64,000 nt of DNA from the NCBI GenBank assembly GCA_963588905.1, contig CAVAJF010000037.1, positions 124,001 to 188,000 on the forward strand, given 5' to 3'. Made by a program: the position numbers and the translations under genes. The stretch comes from Butyricicoccus_A sp963588905. GTDB lineage: Bacteria > Bacillota > Clostridia > Oscillospirales > Butyricicoccaceae. The notes beneath the pieces are model-generated. The model was not told the origin of the DNA and did not search any database. It worked only from the letters and a program-made list of their open reading frames with translations. Below, piece by piece: positions 57,029 through 64,000 of the stretch (its first letter is position 1; every line of letters begins with the position of its first letter).

Positions 57029-58009
57029 ATGACGTTTGCCAGTCTGCTGGGAAATGAGGAATTAAAAGCGGCTTGGCAACATGCCCTGCACGGACGATTT
57101 CCGCAGAGCATTCTGCTGACCGGGCCGAAAGGCATTGGTAAGCTGACGGCAGCGCGTGTGCTGACCATGGCACTTATGTGCGAGAGCACCGGCGAAAAGC
57201 CGTGCGGACAGTGCGCTGCCTGCCGCAAGGTTGAGCAGAACAACCATTCGGATGTCACCTGTATTGATTTGGGTGATGCGGAGATCAAGGTGGACACGGC
57301 GCGCCGCATTCGGTCAGAATGCGCGGTCTATCCGGGCGACAGTGACCGCCGCATTTTTCTCATTCGCCATGCGCAGAATATGAACGCTGCGGCGCAAAAT
57401 GCGCTGCTCAAGCTGCTGGAAGAACCGCCGGAATATGCCTTTTTTCTTTTGATGACGGAAAATGAGAGCGCGATTCTGCCCACAATTTTGTCGCGCTGTA
57501 CGCAGTATGCGTTGGCTCCGCTGGATCGAGGATCGGTGCTGCATCTGCTGCGGCAGCGGTATCCGGAAAAGGATGCCGCGGTCTTGCAGTCTGCCGCCGC
57601 AGGCTGTCAGGGTATCGCAGGGGATGCGATTGTGGCGCTGAGTGAAGAGGCGGAAGAGATCACACAGCTGGCGGGCGAATTTTTGCGCGCACTGGACAGC
57701 AAGAACGAATTGCGTCTGCTGGAAGCCGCAGAGCATTGTTCCGGCTTGTCGCGGCAGCAGTTTTCCCATGTGCTGACTGCGCTGCGCACAGCGATGCGCG
57801 ATGCGATTTTCTGTGCACATGGCATGGCATCCCCGCTGCTTCCGGCACTACAGGAACAGACGAACCTGGTGAGCCGCAAACTCACCGTTCGACAAATGCT
57901 CGCGCTGTACGATTGGATGGGCGAGCTGGATGAACGCATTTCCCGCAATCCGAGCATGGCACTGCTGACAGGCTGCCTTGCTGCCGGAAGCTTTGAGCGG
58001 ATACAATAG
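57029..58009 (+). CDS. holB: DNA polymerase III delta' subunit
   Basis: A 326-residue clamp-loader subunit. LLTGPKGIGKLTAARVL (P-loop region, about 28-44), a zinc-module-like CESTGEKPCGQCAAC (about 52-66) and NAAAQNALLKLLEEPPEYAFF with the LSRC arginine-finger motif are visible. ATG 57029 follows AGGAAAGGCGG; TTG 57008 upstream is less likely. The gene order with ricT is conserved. Confidence 0.92.
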   Translation: MTFASLLGNEELKAAWQHALHGRFPQSILLTGPKGIGKLTAARVLTMALMCESTGEKPCGQCAACRKVEQNNHSDVTCIDLGDAEIKVDTARRIRSECAVYPGDSDRRIFLIRHAQNMNAAAQNALLKLLEEPPEYAFFLLMTENESAILPTILSRCTQYALAPLDRGSVLHLLRQRYPEKDAAVLQSAAAGCQGIAGDAIVALSEEAEEITQLAGEFLRALDSKNELRLLEAAEHCSGLSRQQFSHVLTALRTAMRDAIFCAHGMASPLLPALQEQTNLVSRKLTVRQMLALYDWMGELDERISRNPSMALLTGCLAAGSFERIQ

Positions 58010-58060
58010 ATTTTATGAGAGAGCGTGTTGCCGGTTTGGCGAGACGTAGGAGGAAAGATT

Positions 58061-59302
58061 TTGGCTCAGATTATAGGCGTCCGATTCAAAGAAGTCGGAA
58101 AAGTATATTATTTTGACCCGTGCGGTATCGAGACGACAGTGGGACAGCATGTCATTGTCGAGACGGCGCGCGGCGTAGAATACGGAGAAGTCGCAATTGC
58201 CAATAAAGACGTGGCAGAGGGCGAGGTCGTCAAGCCGCTCAAAAAGCTGCTGCGCGTTGCGACACATTCGGATGAAAAGGTCGTGGAGACCAACCAAAAG
58301 CGAGCAAAGGAAGCCTTTGCAATTTGCGAAAAGAAGATTGTCGAGCACAAGCTGGATATGAAGCTGGTCTCGGTCGAATATACGTTTGATCTCAACAAGG
58401 TGCTGTTTTATTTTACCGCGGATGGCCGCGTGGATTTCCGTGAGCTGGTCAAGGATCTGGCATCGGTGTTCCGCACGCGCATTGAGCTGCGCCAGATCGG
58501 CGTGCGCGATGAGGCGAAGGTGCTCGGCGGACTGGGCATCTGCGGCAGACCGCTGTGCTGTGCATCGTTCTTGGATGATTTTCAGCCGGTTTCCATCAAT
58601 ATGGCAAAACAGCAGAATCTGTCGCTCAATCCGACAAAGATTTCCGGTACCTGCGGCAGACTCATGTGCTGCCTGAAATACGAGCAGGAAGCGTATGAGG
58701 AGCTGTCGCGCGTGACGCCGCGCGTGGATTCCACGGTACAGACGCCGGACGGCGTTGGCGTGGTACTCAGCAATGCCATGCTGCGCGGACAGTGCACGGT
58801 ACAGCTGGAGGATGATCCGGACACGCCGCGTGTCTATGCCTGCACCGACTGTCAGGTATTGCAGGCGGGCCGCAGAACACGCCGCCCGGCATCGCGCCCG
58901 ACAGCTGCCGCACCGAAGGTGGCGGAAAAGCTGGTCGATACAGTGGAGACACCGGAGCAGGGGGCAGAAACAGCTGCCGAGCCGCAGCAGGAACGCCGCC
59001 GCAATGAGCGGCCGAAGCGCCGCCGGAAAAATCCGGATGTTGCTCAGAAGCCGAACAACGAAAAAGAATCCGGCGAAAAGCAGGAACGATCGGGAAAATC
59101 CGGCGACAAGCCGCATAAAAATCGCCCGCGCCGTCCGCGTCGGGAGCGCAGTAGAAATGAGCAGGGAGATTCCCGCCCAGCACACAACGAGCGCCGGGCA
59201 TCGGAGGACAAAGAATTTGTCGATGCCCATCGTCCGCCGCGCCGCCGCCGTCCGAAGAGACGTCCAAAGGAAGAAAATAAAACCGGTGCGCCGGAAGCAT
59301 AA
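58061..59302 (+). CDS. ricT: RicT/YaaT (PSP1 domain) protein with long basic tail
   Basis: A 413-residue protein. Residues 1-270 are a PSP1-type YaaT with GLGICGRPLCC and GTCGRLMCCLKYE, Cys-rich motifs that bind Fe-S in the RicAFT complex, which affects RNase Y and sporulation. The remaining approximately 140 residues are low complexity and rich in Arg, Lys, Glu and Pro (for example RRRNERPKRRRK). This tail is absent from B. subtilis YaaT (about 275 residues). The start is TTG 58061 after AGGAGGAAAG. Confidence 0.92.
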   Translation: MAQIIGVRFKEVGKVYYFDPCGIETTVGQHVIVETARGVEYGEVAIANKDVAEGEVVKPLKKLLRVATHSDEKVVETNQKRAKEAFAICEKKIVEHKLDMKLVSVEYTFDLNKVLFYFTADGRVDFRELVKDLASVFRTRIELRQIGVRDEAKVLGGLGICGRPLCCASFLDDFQPVSINMAKQQNLSLNPTKISGTCGRLMCCLKYEQEAYEELSRVTPRVDSTVQTPDGVGVVLSNAMLRGQCTVQLEDDPDTPRVYACTDCQVLQAGRRTRRPASRPTAAAPKVAEKLVDTVETPEQGAETAAEPQQERRRNERPKRRRKNPDVAQKPNNEKESGEKQERSGKSGDKPHKNRPRRPRRERSRNEQGDSRPAHNERRASEDKEFVDAHRPPRRRRPKRRPKEENKTGAPEA

Positions 59303-59310
59303 CAGAGATA

Positions 59311-59341
59311 AAGCGTCTGCCGATTGGCAGGCGCTTTTTTC
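59311..59341 (+). terminator. ricT terminator
   Basis: An 11-bp stem AAGCGTCTGCC / GGCAGGCGCTT with one G-U pair and T6; it ends the FemX-alr-yaaO-holB-ricT run. Confidence 0.9.
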
Positions 59342-59527
59342 GTCAGGATGCTTGATGAATAGAGGCGTATATGCTACACTGAGAACAGGAAATGTTGGTG
59401 GGCACAAGCTGTACATTTTGCATTTTCGTGATATAATGAAATCCAGAAAATAAGAATATAGAAAAGAGTTCAAAGGAGGCTTCCTTCCGCCGCGCAACAG
59501 CATAGAGATACAGGAAGGAGAAAGAGC

Positions 59528-60742
59528 ATGAGACATAACTATTTATCGGCAGATTTGGCAGGCGAAATTGGCGGCCAAAATCGACACATTGTTCTGTTTG
59601 GTCAGGTAGGCAGTGGCAAGACGAGTATTTTTAACCTTTTGGTTTCTAATAAGAAAAACATTGAACAGAAGGGCACGAAAAAGTACAGTCCTATTGTCGG
59701 CAGCTGCCGTCTCGGACATATCGGTGAGGTTACCCTGATTGATACGGCGGGACTCAATGATGTCAGTGAACTAAACGGTGAAAATGCCACAGCGGTGCGC
59801 AATATCGTTCGCCGCGCAGACATTGCGATTTATGTAATTAACATTCAGGAGTTTGACGAGGAAGCACGAAAGACCTATCAACATGCCCATGATTGGCTCA
59901 TCAAAAATGATGTGCCGTACCTGCAGGTATTCAACCGCTGCGATGAAGCATATGCGGGAGATATTGCAAAGCTCAAGATGGAATTCCCGGACGCTATTTT
60001 TATTTCCGCCAATACCTCCGGCTCGGTATCGCTGCTGCGTGCCCGCCTGTCGCAGATGGTGCGCACAAGCGAGGACTTTGAAGGCTCGCTGATACCGGAT
60101 AATCTGGTGCGAGAGGGCGATTATGTTCTGATGCTGGTGCCGGAGTCCGGCTTGATTCACGAGTATCTGATTATGATGGATCTGATTAACCGCGGCGCAC
60201 GCTGCGTCATCATTCATGAGAACGATTTAGAAAACGCACTCAAGGAGATTCCGCGTGTCGATCTGGTCATTGCCTATGCGCGCTCGTTCAGCAAGGTGCG
60301 CGATATTGTGCCGGAAACCGTTCCGCTGACTTCCTATTCGCTGCTGTATGCCAAGCAGCGCGGCGTGCTGCAGGACTTTATCGATGGCGCACGCACGCTG
60401 AGCAATTTGAAGGAAGACAGCCGCGTACTTGTTGCGGTTGGCAGCCGCGCGAGTGAAGTGTACAAGGAAATCGGACGCATCAAGATTCCGCGTTCCCTGC
60501 GCCGTCTGATTGGCGAGGAGCTGCAAATCGATTATAATTTCGGCTTGGATCTGCCGGAAAATCTGGCAGAGTATGATCTGGTCATTCATGACACCGGCGC
60601 GACTATGTCTACCCGCTCGGTACAGGCGCGCGTGGCAATCTGCCGCGAAGCAGGCGTTCCGTCTGCAAACTACGGTACTGTGCTGGCTCAGCTGGCAGGC
60701 ATTTTGGATCGCTGCGAAGCCGTGCTGCTGCCGAAAGAATAA
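59528..60742 (+). CDS. HydF-like GTPase lacking Fe-S cluster ligands
   Basis: A 404-residue protein with HydF order: GTPase (GQVGSGKTS 25-33, IDTAGLND 71-78, NRCD 136-139 for G4), dimerisation domain, and C-terminal domain. HydF carries CxH...HCxxC in the last domain to bind 4Fe-4S and the 2Fe precursor of [FeFe]-hydrogenase. Here the C-N-H-H position reads SRAS (306-309) and the HCxxC position reads HDTGAT (354-359), so only one His remains. The rest (EIGRIKIPRSLRRLIGEELQ) is well conserved. A separate role is likely, since other hyd genes are not nearby. AGGAAGGAGAAAGAGC precedes the ATG. Confidence 0.85.
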   Translation: MRHNYLSADLAGEIGGQNRHIVLFGQVGSGKTSIFNLLVSNKKNIEQKGTKKYSPIVGSCRLGHIGEVTLIDTAGLNDVSELNGENATAVRNIVRRADIAIYVINIQEFDEEARKTYQHAHDWLIKNDVPYLQVFNRCDEAYAGDIAKLKMEFPDAIFISANTSGSVSLLRARLSQMVRTSEDFEGSLIPDNLVREGDYVLMLVPESGLIHEYLIMMDLINRGARCVIIHENDLENALKEIPRVDLVIAYARSFSKVRDIVPETVPLTSYSLLYAKQRGVLQDFIDGARTLSNLKEDSRVLVAVGSRASEVYKEIGRIKIPRSLRRLIGEELQIDYNFGLDLPENLAEYDLVIHDTGATMSTRSVQARVAICREAGVPSANYGTVLAQLAGILDRCEAVLLPKE

Positions 60743-60758
60743 CTTTTAGATGAAAAGC

Positions 60759-60795
60759 AAGAACGGATGTCCGTACGGGCATCCGTTCTTTTTAT
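60759..60795. terminator. Convergent terminator
   Basis: A perfect 11-bp stem AAGAACGGATG / CATCCGTTCTT with T5 on the plus strand, between the HydF-like gene and the iolG-like gene. Confidence 0.88.
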
Positions 60796-60823
60796 ATAAG
60801 TAAGTTAGGAAAAGAAAATAGCG

Positions 60824-61822
60824 TTATAAAACAATGCTCTCTGTGTTGCCGGTCTGCTGGGAACGAATGAGGGCATCTGCGGTTACGCAGGCAGCATAGC
60901 CGTCCTGTGTGCCCGGGCCTGGCTGATTGGTTCTGCCGCGCAGATAATCAATCCAGTGCTGCAGCTCGTTTTTGTATGCATCCGGGAAGCGCTCTGACCA
61001 GTCGTCCATCACCGGAACGGCACACTGCAGGCGCGAACGGACAATAGGAGCAGCTGGAGTCGGCAGACGGAGCGTGCCCTTTTCGCAGACAATTTCACAG
61101 CCGATTTCATAGCCGTAGTAACTGTTGGCAGAGGACTCGACATCAATCAGCACGCCGCTTTCCGACCACATGAGCACGAGCTGCGGGTCATGCAGACCGG
61201 ACTCGGCAAAGCCGGTGGAGCGGGAGAAATGTACCTGACCGCGTACCAATTCCTCATCCAGCATCCAGCGGAACAGGTCAATTTCATGAATGACGATATT
61301 GGTAATCTGCATCGGGTCTGTGAAGCCGGGAGCAATGCGCGGGGTACGGCTGATGCAATGCGCCATAATCGGTGCACCCAGCTCACCGGATTTGAGAATT
61401 TCTTTCATCTTGCGGTAATCTGCGTCAAAGCGGCGCATAAAACCAACCTGCACGAGTGTTTCACCAGCCTCTTTTTCCGCTTCTACGATTTTCTTGCAGT
61501 CCTCGATGGTAGTTGCGAGCGGCTTTTCGCAGAATACCGGTTTGCGGGCTGCAATGCATTTCAGCGTTAAATCGGCGTGCACGCCGTCCCATGCGGTGAT
61601 GAGTACGGCATCGACCTGCGGATCGGCAATCAATGCTTCGGCAGAAGCAGCGACGCGGGTATGGTATTTGTTTGCAAGCTCGGTGCACTTTTCTGTGTTC
61701 AAATCGTACAGCATTTCGATATTGACGCCTTCAATAACCGTAGACAGACGCTTTAGATGATCCTGACCGATAAAGCCTCCGGCACCGATGACGCCGACAG
61801 AGATGATTTCCTTGTTTTTCAT
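60824..61822 (-). CDS. Gfo/Idh/MocA oxidoreductase, probably inositol 2-dehydrogenase type
   Basis: A 332-residue NAD(P)-dependent dehydrogenase. N-terminal VGVIGAGGFIGQDHLKRL is the Rossmann site, CEKPLATT (about residues 97-104) has the conserved catalytic Lys, and the VGFMRRFDADYRKMKE block is very like IolG. The His in NIVIHEIDLFRWML is the other catalytic residue. Divergent to the AraC regulator at 62039, with a second dehydrogenase following it; so the set may catabolise an inositol or related polyol. Start 61822 has GGAGGATATACG upstream. Confidence 0.85.
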   Translation of the reverse strand: MKNKEIISVGVIGAGGFIGQDHLKRLSTVIEGVNIEMLYDLNTEKCTELANKYHTRVAASAEALIADPQVDAVLITAWDGVHADLTLKCIAARKPVFCEKPLATTIEDCKKIVEAEKEAGETLVQVGFMRRFDADYRKMKEILKSGELGAPIMAHCISRTPRIAPGFTDPMQITNIVIHEIDLFRWMLDEELVRGQVHFSRSTGFAESGLHDPQLVLMWSESGVLIDVESSANSYYGYEIGCEIVCEKGTLRLPTPAAPIVRSRLQCAVPVMDDWSERFPDAYKNELQHWIDYLRGRTNQPGPGTQDGYAACVTADALIRSQQTGNTESIVL

Positions 61823-62038
61823 CGTATATCCTCCTTGCAGCAATACTTGTTGGTTGTCAATTGTATCTGTTGATTTTGTGGTTCTTTGGTTGCTTTCTGC
61901 TTTCAGTATAGAAAATGAGCGGAGAAAATGACGTAGAGAATCGCGCGGAAACCGAAGAATTTCACGCATTTTTTGTGCACACTGCATGGATGCATGATAT
62001 AATAACAGAAAAAACATGGGGAGAAAGGAGAATACACC

Positions 62039-62881
62039 ATGCCGCTTCCCTATGAAAAAGGCGTTGCACAAAAATCAGAGCTGTATGACGCCACGGCATC
62101 CAAACAGGCGTGTGCTGTTCTGTATTATCTCCAGCGGGCAGGACACTTTTATTGTGATACCCATTACACGGTTGAGCGAGACAGCTATCCGAGCTTTTTG
62201 CTGCTGTATGTGCTGCGCGGAGAGATGGAAATCGCAAGCGATGACCACGGAACAGCGCGGGTTGGCGCGGGAGAATTGGCATTTTTGAACTGCTATCAGC
62301 CGCACGCCTATCATGCAGTACAGCCATTGGAATACTTATGGCTGCATTTTGACGGTGCGAACACGGCGGATTTTTATCGAGAAATTTTGCAGACGCATGG
62401 CGCGGTCATCCGCGTGGATGGAAATCGATATTTGCTGGAGCAGATGCAGCGCATTGTCAATCAAATGCAGCAGGTCGGACAGATCAATGAAGTGACGGCA
62501 TCGCAGCGGCTGCACACCCTGCTGTGCGGGCTGCTGTACACCACAGACCGCATTGCCGCAGACCATCCGCTCATTGCGCAGGCGCAGCGGTATTTGCACG
62601 AACATCTGCGGGAAGAGTTGTCCGTGGCAGAACTGGCACAGCAGTTTCATCTCAGTGCGTCCCAAATGAATCGGCTGTTTCGCGCGTCTACCGGCCAGTC
62701 CCCGCATGAGTATCTCATCAATCTGCGCATCAATCGAGCCAAGACGCTGCTCAAAGAAACCCAGCTGTCTGTCATTGAGATTGCAGGAGAAGTCGGCTAT
62801 GCGTATGACACGAGCTTTGCGGCGGCATTTCGCGCCAAAACCGGCATGTCTCCGCGTCAATTTCGCAACATGCCGGTATGA
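62039..62881 (+). CDS. AraC-family transcriptional regulator
   Basis: A 280-residue regulator with an N-terminal cupin (about 30-110; LLYVLRGEMEI and ELAFLNCYQPHAYHA) and two C-terminal helix-turn-helix motifs (about 185-278; LSVAELAQQFHLSASQMNRLFR and SVIEIAGEVGYAYDTSFAAAFR, ending TGMSPRQFR). Located between two Gfo/Idh/MocA dehydrogenase genes, it most likely activates them in response to a sugar or polyol. A -10 (TATAAT near 62000) and AGAAAGGAG lie upstream. Confidence 0.93.
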   Translation: MPLPYEKGVAQKSELYDATASKQACAVLYYLQRAGHFYCDTHYTVERDSYPSFLLLYVLRGEMEIASDDHGTARVGAGELAFLNCYQPHAYHAVQPLEYLWLHFDGANTADFYREILQTHGAVIRVDGNRYLLEQMQRIVNQMQQVGQINEVTASQRLHTLLCGLLYTTDRIAADHPLIAQAQRYLHEHLREELSVAELAQQFHLSASQMNRLFRASTGQSPHEYLINLRINRAKTLLKETQLSVIEIAGEVGYAYDTSFAAAFRAKTGMSPRQFRNMPV

Positions 62882-63000
62882 TTGGATTGCTTCTGTTTAT
62901 GCGCCGATTGCATCGGTTTTTCCCCGCTTGATTTTATACAATGAAAGCACAGAAAAGAAGAATCAAATTGGAAGTCAATTGGTTTTAGGAGGAAAAGACG

Positions 63001-64000
63001 ATGAAACATCTTCGGTTTGGCATGGTAGGCGGCGGCATCGGCTCGTTTATCGGCGATGTCCATCACCGCGGCGCACAGATGGACGATTTGGCAATCATGA
63101 CGGCGGGCTGTTTCTCCCGCCATGCAGAGAAAAATCAGGCGACAGGAGAGCAATGGCATATTCCGAGCGATCGATTGTATACCGACTACAAAGAGATGGT
63201 CGAAAAAGAGAGTGCCCGAGAGGACGGCATTGACTTTGTCGTCATTGCGACGCCGAACAAGACGCATTTTCCGATTGCCAAGGCATTTTTGGAGCACGGC
63301 ATTCATGTGTCCTGCGATAAGCCGGTGGCGATGAACATCCAAGAGGCGAAAGAGCTGCAAAAACTGGCAGAGGAAAAGGGACTGCATTTTGGCGTGTCCT
63401 ATACCTATGTCAATTATCCGATGATTCATCAGATTCGAGATATGATCGAGATGGGAGAAATCGGCAAAATTTTGACGGTTGTTGCGGAGTATCCGCAGGA
63501 CTGGGTCATGAACGGACTGGATCGCGGCGACGATGTGCGCCATGCATGGCGCTTTGACCGGTCACAGGCGGGAGATTCCGCGTGCTGCGCAGATATTGGC
63601 ACACATCTGTCGTGCCTGATCGAGCGGGCAACCGGATTGGACATTGAACAGGTGCTGGCAAATCTGACCCCGATTCCGGCGGATATGCCGCTGGACACCA
63701 ATGCACAGGTGATGCTCAAGCTGACCGGCGGTGTGCCGGGACTGCTGTGGGCGTCTCAGGTGGCCATTGGCCACGAATGCGGCGTTTCCATTCGCGTATT
63801 CGGTGACAAAGGCTCGCTGGAATGGTCACATGAACAGCCGACACGCCTCAAGGTGACGAAGGCAAACGGGCCGGAGATCTACTACACCAATGGTCGTTCG
63901 TTCCTGACCAAGCGCGTCGAGAACCTGTCGCGCATTGCGGCAGGACATCCGGAGGGATTCTTTGAGGCATTTGGAAACTATTATCGTGGTTTCTGTCATG
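63001..64000 (+). CDS. Gfo/Idh/MocA oxidoreductase (3' end outside window)
   Basis: 333 complete codons are visible with no stop, so the gene runs off the right edge. FGMVGGGIGSFIGDVHHRGA is the dinucleotide site (about residues 6-25), VSCDKPVAMN (about 103-112) has the catalytic Lys, and the ADIGTHLSCLIERATG block (about 198-213) the His. It is a different subfamily from the IolG-like gene, with a longer N-terminal loop; such two-dehydrogenase sets occur in inositol, levoglucosan or gluconeogenic sugar pathways. TTTTAGGAGGAAAAGACG precedes the ATG. Confidence 0.88.
   Translation, partial: MKHLRFGMVGGGIGSFIGDVHHRGAQMDDLAIMTAGCFSRHAEKNQATGEQWHIPSDRLYTDYKEMVEKESAREDGIDFVVIATPNKTHFPIAKAFLEHGIHVSCDKPVAMNIQEAKELQKLAEEKGLHFGVSYTYVNYPMIHQIRDMIEMGEIGKILTVVAEYPQDWVMNGLDRGDDVRHAWRFDRSQAGDSACCADIGTHLSCLIERATGLDIEQVLANLTPIPADMPLDTNAQVMLKLTGGVPGLLWASQVAIGHECGVSIRVFGDKGSLEWSHEQPTRLKVTKANGPEIYYTNGRSFLTKRVENLSRIAAGHPEGFFEAFGNYYRGFCH

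Noticed and set aside
1..64000. CRISPR array, rRNA operon, tRNA genes or insertion sequences
   Set aside because: No regularly spaced short repeats, no rRNA-like sequence, no cloverleaf with CCA-type ends and no transposase frames were seen by eye; a tRNAscan or ISfinder search could still find a weak case.

Overview
The window looks like chromosome from an anaerobic, endospore-forming Firmicute of the class Clostridia. The evidence is a gpr-spoIIP-gerA sporulation and germination block, a 3-hydroxybutyryl-CoA dehydrogenase of butyrate type, a HydF-like protein, a glgC/glgD/glgA glycogen block, AGGAGG-type ribosome binding sites, TTGACA/TATAAT promoters and many hairpin-plus-T-run terminators. 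Gene content fits a gut Oscillospirales (Butyricicoccus/Agathobaculum-like) organism; this placement is inference. No rRNA, tRNA or CRISPR array was seen.

Layout. 0-9.2 kb: end of a ricin-lectin gene, a cytidylate-kinase-like protein, a putative metal exporter, an ABC-F ATPase, a tiny holin-like toxin with an apparent antisense RNA, VanZ, an AEC transporter, purA, an ECF sigma/anti-sigma pair and rpsT. 9.3-14.9 kb: gpr, spoIIP and a gerAA-gerAC-gerAB germinant receptor, mostly joined by 4-bp start/stop overlaps. 14.9-23.1 kb: an AT-rich accessory island made of two modules. Each starts with a copy of the gerAB 3' end plus a strong promoter plus a tiny leader ORF (MKQTWRRR), carries cargo, and ends with an 82-bp repeat that includes a terminator. 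Module 1 carries one anchored protein. Module 2 carries a secreted bacteriocin-like protein, a small membrane protein, three tandem paralogous membrane proteins, two more membrane proteins, an ABC ATPase and an anchored protein. A 24-residue basic Trp-containing peptide, a PBECR4-like protein and a strongly expressed structured ncRNA follow.

24.1-29.5 kb: cysteine desulfurase and ThiI (tRNA thiolation) around two small membrane genes, then hbd and a CinA-type amidase. 29.6-35.6 kb: a glycogen operon whose first gene is a branching-enzyme homologue with its catalytic residues replaced, then glgC, glgD and glgA. 35.8-44.4 kb: an SLH-domain surface protein, a NUDIX hydrolase, and a Wal-operon remnant (kinase-less WalK-like sensor, YycH-like, YycI-like, MurA, WalJ, RlmH). 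44.5-53.1 kb: pyrC, DUF1294, a D,D-carboxypeptidase, YbaK, a GntR regulator with operator-like sites, serC-serA and an Old-Yellow-Enzyme-type oxidoreductase. 53.3-59.3 kb: a FemX-like ligase, alanine racemase, a YaaO-type decarboxylase, holB and ricT. 59.5-64 kb: a HydF homologue without its Fe-S ligands, and a sugar/inositol-type dehydrogenase cluster with an AraC regulator, cut by the right edge.

Strongest leads: the modular island and its bacteriocin-like ABC cluster, the pseudo-GlgB, the HydF paralogue without cluster ligands, the kinase-less Wal operon, the structured ncRNA and the holin-like toxin with its antisense RNA.
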